From: CAVSUZ01 sp963834715
GTDB lineage: Bacteria > Pseudomonadota > Alphaproteobacteria > Acetobacterales > Acetobacteraceae
Assembly: GCA_963834715.1 (NCBI GenBank)
Contig: CAWIDE010000032.1
Location: 40,043 to 104,042, forward strand
Direction: 5' to 3'
DNA: 64,000 nt
The translations under genes were made by a program, and so were the position numbers. Below the pieces are notes generated by a model, which made no database searches, was not told where the DNA came from, and saw only the letters and a list, made by a program, of their open reading frames with translations. Positions 27,437-36,432 of the stretch are shown here, piece after piece (position 1 is the first letter of the stretch; every line of letters starts with the position of its first letter).

Positions 27437-28213
27437 CTAGCTGTTGCTACGGTTACCAAGAAGCTGCAGCATCAGCATGAATAGGTTAATGAAGTTCAGG
27501 TACAGGTTGAGGGCATCATACACGCTGCGCTTGGCCGCCTGGTCCGTGCCATCGGCGTAGGCGAAGTTGATATACGTTACCTTGATCCGCTGGGTGTCGT
27601 ACGCGGTCAGGCCGGTGAACACCAGAACCCCGGCGATGCTCACAATGAACTGCAGCTCGCTCGAGTGCACGAAAATGTTCACCACGCTGGCGATGATCAC
27701 TCCAATCAAGCCCATGAGCAGGAAGCTACCCCAGCGGCTTAGGTCGGCTCGTGTCGTGTAGCCGTAGATGCTCATCGCGGCGAATGTGCCGGCAGAGATG
27801 AAGAACACGCGCACGATCGAGGTGCTGGTGTAAATCAGGAAGATGTTCGTCAGGCTCAGCCCCATGGCTATGCAGAACAGCCAGTAGAGCGTCTGAGCCA
27901 TCTGCCGCGAGAGCCGGTTCACGCCGAAGCTCAGCACCAGCACGAATGCGAGCGGCGCGAACATACTGAGCATCGCCAGCGGCGAAGCGGTATGAACGAC
28001 GACCCCGGATGGCAGCGTTACCAGCGGGTAAAATACGTTGATCAACGACGTATTCGCAACCGCATACGCAATAATGCCGGTCAGTAACAACCCGGATGCC
28101 ATCCAGTTATACACCCGCAGCATGTATTCCCGCAGCCCGGCGTCCAGCGCCGCAGACGCGGCGGTAGCGCTCCGAGCCCCAGGATAAGTCCGATAGTCGG
28201 GACTATAGGCCAT
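27437..28213 (-). CDS. Bax inhibitor-1/YccA family membrane protein
   Basis: 258 residues with seven predicted hydrophobic helices and the UPF0005/BI-1 features: 'VYNWMASGLLLTGIIAYAV', 'ALVFTGLTAYDTQRIK' type C-terminal element ('GVLVFTGLTAYDTQRIKVTY') and aspartates in the last helices. Bacterial members are inner-membrane proteins, some acting as pH-gated calcium leak channels or FtsH modulators. It stands alone and begins at an ATG divergent from nothing in particular. Confidence 0.88.
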   Translation of the reverse strand: MAYSPDYRTYPGARSATAASAALDAGLREYMLRVYNWMASGLLLTGIIAYAVANTSLINVFYPLVTLPSGVVVHTASPLAMLSMFAPLAFVLVLSFGVNRLSRQMAQTLYWLFCIAMGLSLTNIFLIYTSTSIVRVFFISAGTFAAMSIYGYTTRADLSRWGSFLLMGLIGVIIASVVNIFVHSSELQFIVSIAGVLVFTGLTAYDTQRIKVTYINFAYADGTDQAAKRSVYDALNLYLNFINLFMLMLQLLGNRSNS

Positions 28214-28320
28214 TGCTTGTCCAGTTCCTCTCAGGCGGGTGATACCCGCGGATGCAACATTGGAGAGCGGCCAGAGTTTTCAAGCTTGCCAGCTTTCACC
28301 CGCTACTGGGTTACCGTCTC

Positions 28321-30816
28321 TTATTCATTCCGTAGCAACGGCGCCGCCTTGGCCCGCAACGCCACCGCCGTTCCAGCATATCCCAACAAAAGCATCAAGG
28401 CGAGGGCCCCGATCAGCGTTTCCGCCACAACCCCCGGCGTGAACGCCCAGGGAGCGTCCATAATATAGCGCATAATCGCCCAGCTTGCTACGGTGCCGAC
28501 GATAGCCGCCAGAATCCCGGCTGCCAGACCCAGGATGCCGAACTCCACCAGCCAAGCGCAGCGGATTTGAGCTCTGGTCGCCCCGAGGGTCTTAAGGATG
28601 ACCGCTTCCTGAGTCCGGCGTTGCTGACCCGCCGCCACTGCTCCCACGAGTACCGTCCCGCCGGCCACCAGCGTCAGCAGCCCGGCACTGCCCAGCGCGG
28701 CCGCAAGCTCGCCAAGCATGGAAGCGATCTCATTCAGAACGCTCTGAACGTCTATTCCCGTCACATTGGATAGCGCGTCCGATACGAGCCGCAGGAGTTT
28801 CCCCTGCTCAGCGGGAGGGACAGCCACGGTGGCGATATCGGTGTGGGGTGCGGCTTCAAGCAGTCCCGGACTGACGACCAGAACGAAGTTCAGGCCGAGC
28901 GATCTCCACGCGACCTCGCGGAGGTTGGCAACCGCGAGGTCGATGTCCCGACCCATCACATTCACACGGACGGTTCCCCCGACCCCAAGCCCCCAGCCTC
29001 GAGCCAGCCGGGCATCAACCGATACCAGCGGCTTGCCGCGATAGTCGGCTGGCCACCAAGTTCCCGCTACGATGTTCGTTCCCGCGGGCGGTGTTGCCGC
29101 GTAGGTCAGGCCTCGGTCGCCCCGAAGCGCCCATCGCGTGTCCGGCGCCGCCTGCACCTGGTCGGCTGGCACCCCGTTCACCGCCACGATGCGCGCGCGA
29201 AGGCTAGGCACTTCTTTCAATCCATGGGCCGTGGGGACAGAATGGACGATATCCCCGAACCGCTGGATCTGATCGGGCTGGATATCGATGAAATAGAAAC
29301 TTGGCGCGTCCTTTGGGATTTCGCGAGTGATTTCCCGGCGGAGATTCGCCTGGAGCACGGCAACGCAGGCCAACGTGGAAAGGCCAAGGCCAATCGAGAT
29401 CAGCATCAGCGACGTAGCGGCGCCGGGGCGGTGAATATTACCAAGACCTAAACGCACTCCCGGCGCGGCCGGCCGGGGCAGCAGATGGACCACCCGGATC
29501 AGCAGCGCGCTGCCGGCACGGTAGGTTATCAGCGTGAGCACCGCGCCAGCGCAGAACCAGAAGGCAAACCGATGCTCAGCGCCGCCTATCGCCAGCCCGA
29601 GCAGAGTGGCACAAAGGGTAGCGGTCAGGCCCACTATCCCGCGGCCAGGCCAGCCATGCTCGGGGATTACGGCATTACGGAACAGGGAGGCGCCCGGTAA
29701 CCGAGCGGCACGGCCCAGAGGCCACAGCGCAAAACAAAGAGCGACCAGAATGCCGTAAAGGGCAGCGATCCCCAGCGGCACCGGATGTAGGCCGGCAACC
29801 ACCGGGATCGCCAGTCCGCTCCGAAGCCATTGCATCGCCATCCGGGCCACGCTGGCTCCGGCCAAGACACCGATCGCGATGCCGGCGACCGACAGTGCCA
29901 TTACCTGGATCAGGCAGACCCATAGAATCAGCCGAGAGGATGCCCCGAGACAGCGTAGGACATTCAGGGTCTGGGCACGTGCCAAAAGCCAGGCGCGCAC
30001 CCCGTTGGCCACACCAATCCCGCCGACCAGCAACGCGGTGAACCCGACCAGCGTGAGAAATAACGCCGTCTGATCAACGAACCGGGACATGCGCGAGGAT
30101 ACGTCCCTCGGGGTGCGTATCAGCCATCCTTCATTGGGAAACGCGGCGCCTAGCTCCTCTCGCAGACGCGGATCATTTGTCACCACGCGCACGGCATGGC
30201 TTACCAGAGCGCCTGGAACGTCAATTTCTGTTCCGCTGAGCGCGTCCAGTCGGATGATCGCAGGCGCCCCGAAGGTCACCGGGCCGGAGATGCGATCCGG
30301 CGTGGATATCAGACGCGCGGTCACAGCGAAGGTTTGCTCGCCAATCCGCGCAGTGTCGCCCGGTTGCAGCCCCAATCGGTCGAGCGCTACCGGATCAACG
30401 AGGAGCGCGGGCCGTCCGTTCTCGGGCCTCAAACCGGCGCCGACCGGCTGATTTGGGTCAAGAACTGGGACACCAATCAGCGGCCAGTTCCTGTCCACCG
30501 CCCGGAGATCGATCAGCTCGCGCTCGCCGGACGGCGCCACAAGCAGCGTCCGCATCTCTGTTTGCCGCGAGATCTCCGCACCATGATCCCTGAGCCATGT
30601 CAGCAGGGAAGGCGGAGGCGGCTGGGCACCAGTGCCGATTTCCAGATCACCGCCGAGCATCGCGCGACTGTTCTGAGTGAGACCCGCATTCGTTGCGGAC
30701 CGCAGGCTGCCCACAGCCGCGATCGCCCCGACACCAAGCGCGAGGCAGACCAGCACGATTCGCAACCCGCGTACGCCGCCCCGCAATTCGCGGCGGGCGA
30801 GCCGCAGAGCTAGCAT
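28321..30816 (-). CDS. ABC transporter permease, FtsX/YbbP-like
   Basis: 831 residues with two FtsX-type permease modules, each a soluble periplasmic region flanked by membrane helices ('LFLTLVGFTALLVGGIGVANGVRAWLL', 'AALGSAGLLTLVAGGTVLVGAVAAGQQRRTQEAVILKTLGAT'). Such large permeases pair with LolD-like ATPases and are thought to pull lipids or lipoproteins out of the membrane. The start overlaps the upstream ATPase gene by four bases (ATGA), supporting one complex. YbbP of E. coli, next to the TesA esterase, is the nearest known arrangement. Confidence 0.87.
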   Translation of the reverse strand: MLALRLARRELRGGVRGLRIVLVCLALGVGAIAAVGSLRSATNAGLTQNSRAMLGGDLEIGTGAQPPPPSLLTWLRDHGAEISRQTEMRTLLVAPSGERELIDLRAVDRNWPLIGVPVLDPNQPVGAGLRPENGRPALLVDPVALDRLGLQPGDTARIGEQTFAVTARLISTPDRISGPVTFGAPAIIRLDALSGTEIDVPGALVSHAVRVVTNDPRLREELGAAFPNEGWLIRTPRDVSSRMSRFVDQTALFLTLVGFTALLVGGIGVANGVRAWLLARAQTLNVLRCLGASSRLILWVCLIQVMALSVAGIAIGVLAGASVARMAMQWLRSGLAIPVVAGLHPVPLGIAALYGILVALCFALWPLGRAARLPGASLFRNAVIPEHGWPGRGIVGLTATLCATLLGLAIGGAEHRFAFWFCAGAVLTLITYRAGSALLIRVVHLLPRPAAPGVRLGLGNIHRPGAATSLMLISIGLGLSTLACVAVLQANLRREITREIPKDAPSFYFIDIQPDQIQRFGDIVHSVPTAHGLKEVPSLRARIVAVNGVPADQVQAAPDTRWALRGDRGLTYAATPPAGTNIVAGTWWPADYRGKPLVSVDARLARGWGLGVGGTVRVNVMGRDIDLAVANLREVAWRSLGLNFVLVVSPGLLEAAPHTDIATVAVPPAEQGKLLRLVSDALSNVTGIDVQSVLNEIASMLGELAAALGSAGLLTLVAGGTVLVGAVAAGQQRRTQEAVILKTLGATRAQIRCAWLVEFGILGLAAGILAAIVGTVASWAIMRYIMDAPWAFTPGVVAETLIGALALMLLLGYAGTAVALRAKAAPLLRNE

Positions 30817-31526
30817 CAGGCCTGTACAGGCGTAACGATCCGGCCGTCGGCAAGCCGGATCACACGGTTACAACGCGCGGTGAGGCTCGGGTCGTGGGTG
30901 ACCAGCAACAGGGTGCAGCCATTCCCAGCCACTTGGTGAAACAGCAGCTCCATCACCGCGCGTCCGGTCTCCTCGTCCAGATTGCCGGTAGGTTCATCTA
31001 CCAGGATCAACGCGGGGCTGGGCGCCAGGGCACGTGCCAGTGCGACGCGCTGCTGTTCTCCACCCGAAAGCTGGCTTGGCAGATGGGTAAACCGCGCCCC
31101 TAACCCGACCGCCCGGAGCGCCTCGCTGGCGCGCTCGAAGGCGTCCCGGCGTCGGGCCAATTCAAGCGGTACCGCAACGTTCTCCAGCGCGGTCATGGTC
31201 GGGATCAGGTGGAAGGCCTGGAACACGATGCCGACGTTGGTCCGCCGCCAACGCGCCAGCAAATCCTCGTCCCGTCCGGTCATCTCCTCGCCAGCAAACT
31301 GGATGCTGCCTGAAGAGGCTCTCTCCAGGCCTGCCAGGAGCATCAGGAGACTGGTTTTGCCTGACCCGGAAGGGCCAACCAGCCCCACCATCTCACCGGC
31401 CCGGACATCTAGATCGATGCCGCGCAAAATGTGTACTGGTCCTGCCGGTAAGTCCGCCCTCAGATGCAGATTGCGGACGCTCATCAAAGGTTCGGGTTGC
31501 TGCAAATGTGGCGGGACGGCGTCCAT
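30816..31526 (-). CDS. ABC transporter ATP-binding protein, YbbA/LolD-like
   Basis: About 236 residues from ATG 31526 (other ATGs exist at 31484 and 31610). Walker A 'GPSGSGKTSLLMLLAG', signature 'LSGGEQQRVALARAL' and Walker B 'ALILVDEPTGNLD' are those of the LolD/MacB group. It should power the adjacent FtsX-like permease. It is divergent from the GDSL esterase gene, which reproduces the ybbA-tesA head-to-head layout of enterobacteria. Confidence 0.88.
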   Translation of the reverse strand: MDAVPPHLQQPEPLMSVRNLHLRADLPAGPVHILRGIDLDVRAGEMVGLVGPSGSGKTSLLMLLAGLERASSGSIQFAGEEMTGRDEDLLARWRRTNVGIVFQAFHLIPTMTALENVAVPLELARRRDAFERASEALRAVGLGARFTHLPSQLSGGEQQRVALARALAPSPALILVDEPTGNLDEETGRAVMELLFHQVAGNGCTLLLVTHDPSLTARCNRVIRLADGRIVTPVQA

Positions 31527-31586
31527 CGCGCGCCATATGGTCAACGCTCGGTCAATCAGGAAGCTGATTTTCGCAGAGCGGCGACA

Positions 31587-32243
31587 ATGTCCGTGACTGG
31601 ACCAATCCATATGACCCTGACCACGGTTCTCCGCGTCTCGGCCTGTTTGCTGGGCCTAGCGTCCCTCGCCATCGCGCCGGCTCCAATCCGGCTGCTGGTC
31701 CTCGGCGACTCGCTCGCATCCGGCTACGGATTACCGCATGATCAGGGCTTCGAGGCGCAGCTTTCGGCTGCACTCAAGGCCCACGGGTACAATGTGCGGA
31801 TCAGCGACGGCGCTGTTTCCGGGGACACTACAGCCGGTGGACTGGCCCGACTCGATTGGATCCTGGCCGACGGCGCTGATGCGGCCATTGTCGAATTGGG
31901 TTCCAACGACGGGTTGCGGGGAATCGACCCGGCGACAATGAAGGCCAACCTCGGCGCCATCCTCGACAGGCTCGCCGCTCGCCACATCCCCGTCCTGCTG
32001 GCCGGAATGTATGCACCCCCGAACATGGGTCCGGATTATGAGAAAAGCTTCCGCGCCGTCTTCGATGCCCTCGGCGAGCGGCCGGGTGTGGTTTACGAAC
32101 CCTTCGTCATGGCGGGTGTGGCCGAGCGCCCCGAGCTCATCCAGCCGGACGGTCTTCACCCCAATGCCCCCGGTGTTAAGAAAGAGGTGGCGCTGATCCT
32201 GCCATATCTCGAGAAACTTCTCGCAATGGTCGCACCAGGATGA
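31587..32243 (+). CDS. Arylesterase/GDSL lysophospholipase (TesA-like)
   Basis: About 218 residues with an N-terminal hydrophobic signal ('LRVSACLLGLASLAIAPAP') and SGNH hydrolase blocks: 'LVLGDSLASGYGL' (nucleophile Ser42), the Gly of 'DGAVSGDTTAGG', 'ELGSNDGLRG' and the terminal 'DGLHPN' with Asp and His. It should be a periplasmic esterase/thioesterase. A second ATG at 31611 would give a tighter signal peptide. It overlaps thpR by four bases and is divergent from the ybbAP-like pair. Confidence 0.88.
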   Translation: MSVTGPIHMTLTTVLRVSACLLGLASLAIAPAPIRLLVLGDSLASGYGLPHDQGFEAQLSAALKAHGYNVRISDGAVSGDTTAGGLARLDWILADGADAAIVELGSNDGLRGIDPATMKANLGAILDRLAARHIPVLLAGMYAPPNMGPDYEKSFRAVFDALGERPGVVYEPFVMAGVAERPELIQPDGLHPNAPGVKKEVALILPYLEKLLAMVAPG

Positions 32244-32788
32244 GGCTGTTTGTCGGACTAGAACTTCCCTGGGAATTGCGGACCCGTCTGGCTGGGCTGG
32301 CCGGCAGGGGAATACCAGGAGCGCGTTGGGTACCGGCAGAGAACTATCACCTGACCCTGCGTTTCATTGGGGAGATGCCGGCCTGGCGTGCCGAGGAAAT
32401 CCACGGCGCGTTGGCAGAATTACGCGCACCAGGATTCCCACTCGCTGTCTCCGGCCTCGGCACCTTCCAAAAGGGCGACAGGGCGACCACCCTGTTCGCA
32501 TCCGTGGAACGATCCGAGCAGCTCGGGCGCCTTCGCAGCAAAATTGAAACCGCATTGCAACGGGCAGGGGTTGAACCGGAACGCCGGCGCTTTTCCCCGC
32601 ATGTCACACTCGCACGTCTGGACAGTGTGCCCGAGCCCAAGCTGGTGCAGTTCGTCCAGGCGAATAACCTTTTCCGCGCCCCGCCAGTTCCGGTGGAACA
32701 CTTCACGCTCTTCAGCTCTCAACTTGGCAAGGAACAGGCGGTGTATACGGCGGAGGCCGAATACCCGCTCATTGCCAGCTCCGGCTGA
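32240..32788 (+). CDS. thpR: RNA 2',3'-cyclic phosphodiesterase
   Basis: 182 residues with the two catalytic HxT motifs of the 2H phosphoesterase family: 'YHLTLRF' (His37, Thr39) and 'PHVTLARL' (His121, Thr123). It opens 2',3'-cyclic phosphate ends and was historically called 2'-5' RNA ligase. It is translationally coupled to the preceding esterase. Confidence 0.92.
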   Translation: MRLFVGLELPWELRTRLAGLAGRGIPGARWVPAENYHLTLRFIGEMPAWRAEEIHGALAELRAPGFPLAVSGLGTFQKGDRATTLFASVERSEQLGRLRSKIETALQRAGVEPERRRFSPHVTLARLDSVPEPKLVQFVQANNLFRAPPVPVEHFTLFSSQLGKEQAVYTAEAEYPLIASSG

Positions 32789-32816
32789 GCGGCACCGGCC
32801 AGGACCCCGGACGCGA

Positions 32817-33869
32817 TTACCATCTGGAGATTCCTGCCTGGCGAGCTCGGGCCGTGACATAGCCGAGCCAGCATAATTGAGGAACGAGCGTAAGGAGCGG
32901 AACGAACGGCTTGTCGGGAGAGGGAGCGGCCAGAAACAAAATACAGCAGCCCCCGCCGAAGCAGACGAAAGCCCATTGTACAATGGTGATCGTGCATGCC
33001 GGGGCGCCGGCGCGGTGCGCTACCTGATAAAGGTGGCCACGATGTGCTGCTGCAAGGTTTTCGCCGGCAAGCGCACGCCGGCAGAGTGTGAACCCCACGT
33101 CGAACAGTACACCCGATAAGAGCATCGGTACGAGGAGGAGAGAGAGTTCAATGCCATCAAAGCGTCCCGCAACCACGCCAAGCATAGCCAGAACGAAGCC
33201 GCAGAATTGACTGCCGACATCTCCCATGAAGATCCGGGCTCGGGGGAAATTGAAGGGTAGGAAACCGGCAAGGCCTGCCGCAAGCAGAAGCGCCGCAAAG
33301 TAAGCGAACCAACTACCGTACCAGGCGGAGATGCCGGACAGGAAGGCAGCGGCGAGAAACGAGACGCCGGCTGCCAGTCCATCCAAGCCGTCCATAAAGT
33401 TGACGGCGTTTGTTACAAAGATGATCCAGGCAAGTGTCGCAGGGGCGCCGATCCAGCCGATGTAGATTGGCCCGAGATAGGGCACCCGGTAGTCTTGCAC
33501 GTAAATACCAGTGGCGACGGCCGCCAGGGCTGCGAGGAGCTGTGCGCTGAGTTTGATCGCAAACGGCCAGTCGCAGATGTCGTCGAGCAACGCCACAGTT
33601 GCCATGCCAACGGACGCCGCAATGACCCCGATAAAATATGCGTTGGCAATACGTGCGAACTGAGCAAACCAGTATAGCACGAGAATGCCAGTAAGGAATG
33701 CAACGACGATGCCGACTCCGCCACCCTTCGGTGTTGGCAGGACATGAGCCTTTCGGTCACCCGGATGATCCACGAGGCGGACCGAAATCATCAACCGCAC
33801 GACCCCGGCGGAGAGCAGGGCCAGCATTGCCGCAAAGGCCAGGTGGTGTATGAGCGCGAGTATGGTCAT
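32817..33869 (-). CDS. MraY/WecA family glycosyl-phosphotransferase
   Basis: 350 residues with about ten membrane helices. Motifs: 'HPGDRKAHVLPTPKGGG' near residue 35, 'ALLDDICDWP' (the DD pair), 'TNAVNFMDGLDGLAAG', 'ARIFMGDVGSQF' and 'AAHRGHLYQVA'. It belongs to the polyprenyl-phosphate N-acetylhexosamine-1-phosphate transferases. The HxxHxYQ-like end ('HRGHLYQ') fits WecA/WbpL, which start O-antigen or exopolysaccharide units, rather than MraY of peptidoglycan. No other polysaccharide genes are adjacent. Confidence 0.88.
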   Translation of the reverse strand: MTILALIHHLAFAAMLALLSAGVVRLMISVRLVDHPGDRKAHVLPTPKGGGVGIVVAFLTGILVLYWFAQFARIANAYFIGVIAASVGMATVALLDDICDWPFAIKLSAQLLAALAAVATGIYVQDYRVPYLGPIYIGWIGAPATLAWIIFVTNAVNFMDGLDGLAAGVSFLAAAFLSGISAWYGSWFAYFAALLLAAGLAGFLPFNFPRARIFMGDVGSQFCGFVLAMLGVVAGRFDGIELSLLLVPMLLSGVLFDVGFTLCRRALAGENLAAAHRGHLYQVAHRAGAPACTITIVQWAFVCFGGGCCILFLAAPSPDKPFVPLLTLVPQLCWLGYVTARARQAGISRW

Positions 33870-33890
33870 GCAACTATCGCCAGTGCGGCT

Positions 33891-34424
33891 TTATGCCGGC
33901 GACGGCGCGATACGGCGCAGCAGCCGGATAAATGGGATGCTGACCAGAACTGCCCAGAGCTTACCGATGACCTGCCCTGCAAGGAAATGAAGGCTCCCGA
34001 ACGCAAGTGAAAGGAAGACGATGGAGTCGATCGTCAGGCCGACGCCGGAGGAGGCAATCACTGCGCACACCAGACGGCGGCGTTGCAAGGGTGTGTAAAC
34101 CCCGAAATCAGCCAATTCACTCATCAAAAATGCGGTGCCTGAGGCGATCACCAGTGAGGGCGGTGCGACGAGCACCGACAGAAGGGTTCCAGCGAGGATG
34201 GCACCGACGCCCCAGGGCAGCCCCAGGCATCGTTGCACCACATCACGCAGGACCAGAGCCGCACCGATGGTCAGAACCCCCGAGGGCGCCATAATGCCCG
34301 GGGCCACAGGAACCAGGCAGGGTCCATCGGCAGAGCAGACCGTTCCGACATGCCCGATCATCCAGTTGGCGAGCGGAATGAGGCCGAGAAAGCAAACGAG
34401 GGCGGCGCCGCCCGTGAGTTTCAC
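33891..34424 (-). CDS. VUT family (YhhQ-like) transporter
   Basis: 177 residues, five to six hydrophobic helices. 'PSGVLTIGAALVLRDVVQRCLG', 'SGTAFLMSELADFGVYTPLQRR' and 'GLTIDSIVFLSLAFGS' match the VUT/YhhQ family, small S-component-like membrane proteins. E. coli YhhQ takes up queuosine precursors; other members may carry vitamins. The substrate is not certain here. Confidence 0.75.
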   Translation of the reverse strand: MKLTGGAALVCFLGLIPLANWMIGHVGTVCSADGPCLVPVAPGIMAPSGVLTIGAALVLRDVVQRCLGLPWGVGAILAGTLLSVLVAPPSLVIASGTAFLMSELADFGVYTPLQRRRLVCAVIASSGVGLTIDSIVFLSLAFGSLHFLAGQVIGKLWAVLVSIPFIRLLRRIAPSPA

Positions 34425-34480
34425 CTGCCGTTCGACCTGGCTTCCCGCGAGGAAACCTGTGTGGCCGCCAAAACTGGCCC

Positions 34481-35002
34481 TTATCCTTTAGGACCGCGAC
34501 GGCGGAACGCGTCCAGGCTGACCACCTGGGGCTCACCTTCCCGGGTGGTGACGGTGGCCGGCGGGGGCTCCGTTTGCTCGGTCTCAGGCTCCGGTATTTC
34601 CGCCGGTTGTTCGGGCCGGAAGCGCATTCCGTAACGGATGTATGGATCGGCGAAGGCGACGAGAGCGCCAACGGGGATGACCAGAGTGGAGGGGACGCCG
34701 CCGAAAGACAGGCCTACGCTGATGAGATTGGCTTCTTCATCGACTTTCAGGTCCCAGAACTGGTGCTGCAGGACTATAGTCATCTCCTGCGGGTATTGCG
34801 ACCGGAGGCGAGGCGGCATGACGACGCCTGGGTGGTCGGTCTTGAAGGTGATGTAGAAGTGGTGCTCGCCGGGGAGACCGTTGGCGGCGACGTGGGCAAG
34901 CGCGCGAACGACCACCTGACGCATGGCGGTTTCCGTCCATTCGTCGTAGGGAAGCAGGCTTTCGACGGGGGATTGTTGGTCGTCGGTCATTGCACGATCC
35001 AT
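34481..35002 (-). CDS. sspB: SspB-type ClpXP adaptor protein (alphaproteobacterial)
   Basis: About 173 residues (or 169 from the ATG at 34990). 'GLPGEHHFYITFKTDHPGVVMPPRLRSQYPQEMTIVLQHQFWDL' is the conserved core of alphaproteobacterial SspB, which binds the ssrA tag and tethers it to ClpXP. The C-terminal end 'VVSLDAFRRRGPKG' after a Pro/Glu linker is the ClpX-docking tail. It sits directly downstream of ssrA on the same strand, so tag and adaptor are encoded side by side. Confidence 0.9.
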   Translation of the reverse strand: MDRAMTDDQQSPVESLLPYDEWTETAMRQVVVRALAHVAANGLPGEHHFYITFKTDHPGVVMPPRLRSQYPQEMTIVLQHQFWDLKVDEEANLISVGLSFGGVPSTLVIPVGALVAFADPYIRYGMRFRPEQPAEIPEPETEQTEPPPATVTTREGEPQVVSLDAFRRRGPKG

Positions 35003-35041
35003 AGCGCCAACGCCGAGATCAGGCCAGAGACGTTCTGAAGT

Positions 35042-35300
35042 GGGGGGCTTCTGTTGCCCGGTGCCCCCCGAACCGCGCTTATCGCTTATGCAGCGATAGC
35101 GAGTGCCTCATTGTCGTTGGCACGTATCAATGGCCCGATAACGGCGGAACCATGCCGGGCAAAAGGTGGGTCTTTACCGCGCGTGTCGAGCCTGTTTCGC
35201 CCCCATATCCGACCGCGGAGCGGCCATCTACTGGTGGAGGCGCCGGGTACTGCCCCCGGGTCCACTACGCTTATTCCACACACCGTTTATCGCCATAGCT
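35042..35300 (-). ncRNA. ssrA: Transfer-messenger RNA, permuted two-piece form
   Basis: Read on the minus strand, an acceptor piece comes first and ends CGCCTCC-ACCA at 35232. A spacer of about 27 bases follows, then the coding piece starts GGGGGCG at 35204. The two ends pair over seven bases with a G-U at position three, the alanyl-tRNA identity element. The coding piece contains 'GAAACAGGCTCGAC' and the tag frame ANDNEALAIAA followed by TAA (35121-35086). This is the circularly permuted ssrA of alphaproteobacteria. Outer ends are approximate (start within 35285-35310, end near 35042). tmRNA rescues stalled ribosomes and tags the product for ClpXP. Confidence 0.9.
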
Positions 35301-35354
35301 GGCGAACCAGCAATGGCAATATAGGCAGTCGGTTGGCCGCATTGGAGTCGTCAG

Positions 35355-36305
35355 ATGCCTCTTACCCCCGAGCAGGTCGAGCAAATCGAACAGGCGCGTG
35401 GCGAACATTACGAAACCGTTCGTCCGACCGTGCCGGCGCTGGAGGCGATCATGTACCAGGCAATGCCAGTGCTGGACCACGGCTTTGTCAGAGTGATTGA
35501 CTATATGGGTGATGATGCGGCTGTGGTGCAGGCGGCACGCGTGTCGTATGGCCGCGGCACCCGGCGAGTGTCGGAGGATACCGGGCTCATACGCTACCTG
35601 ATGCGGCACAGGCACACGACTCCCTTTGAGATGTGCGAAATAAAATTCCATATTAAACTGCCGATATTTGTTGCACGACAATGGATTCGGCACCGAACCG
35701 CAAATGTGAACGAGTATTCAGCGAGGTATTCAATTTTGGACAGGGAATTTTACATTCCCGATGCTGATCATGTTGCTGCACAGTCTTCGGCCAATCGTCA
35801 GGGAAGGGGGGAAGCACTGTCCGGCTGGGAGGCGGCCGAAGTGTTACAAATGCTCCGCGAAGACGCGAGCCGCTGTTTTGACCACTATGAGCAGATGCTG
35901 AACGAAAATCCGGACGGTACGCCGCGCGAGCCAGGGCGGCGAGGTTTGGCACGTGAACTGGCCCGAATGAATGTCACCCTCAACACGTACACACAGTGGT
36001 ACTGGAAAATCGACCTGCACAATCTGCTGCATTTCCTGGGCCTGCGGGCCGACCGACATGCCCAATATGAAATCCGAGTTTATGCCGAGAGGATGTCAGA
36101 GATCGTGGCGGCCTGGGTGCCAACGGTGTACCGGGCGTTCCTGGACTACCGTCTTGATGCGATGACGTTTTCGGGCTCCATGCTCACGGTCTTGAGAAAA
36201 ATGCTGGCCGGCCGCCCTGTCGATCAGACCAGCAGCGGTCTGAGCAAGCGAGAATGGGCGGAATTAATGGAGGTGCTTGGGTGCGGGGCACCGTCAGCCA
36301 CATGA
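35355..36305 (+). CDS. thyX: FAD-dependent thymidylate synthase
   Basis: 316 residues. The ThyX signature RHRx7S is present as 'RHRTANVNEYS' (Arg112 to Ser122), and 'ARVSYGRGTR' and 'LMRHRHTTPFE' are also family blocks. It makes dTMP from dUMP with methylenetetrahydrofolate and reduced flavin. A window this size shows no thyA. It faces away from ssrA. Confidence 0.94.
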   Translation: MPLTPEQVEQIEQARGEHYETVRPTVPALEAIMYQAMPVLDHGFVRVIDYMGDDAAVVQAARVSYGRGTRRVSEDTGLIRYLMRHRHTTPFEMCEIKFHIKLPIFVARQWIRHRTANVNEYSARYSILDREFYIPDADHVAAQSSANRQGRGEALSGWEAAEVLQMLREDASRCFDHYEQMLNENPDGTPREPGRRGLARELARMNVTLNTYTQWYWKIDLHNLLHFLGLRADRHAQYEIRVYAERMSEIVAAWVPTVYRAFLDYRLDAMTFSGSMLTVLRKMLAGRPVDQTSSGLSKREWAELMEVLGCGAPSAT

Positions 36306-36339
36306 CGGACGCGCGGTTTGGCCTTATATTGGGAAGAGT

Positions 36340-36357
36340 CGCGGCGTTCGCGCCGCG
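36340..36357 (+). terminator. Stem-loop after thyX
   Basis: CGCGGCG and CGCCGCG form a perfect 7-bp stem around a stable TTCG tetraloop, 35 bases after the thyX stop. No U tract follows. Confidence 0.45.
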
Positions 36358-36432
36358 TTGATCCCAGGAGCAAAGCAGTCGGGGACGCCAAGGCGAGCGG
36401 AGTCGTGCCGAGTGTCGTGAGGGGAACGAGCA

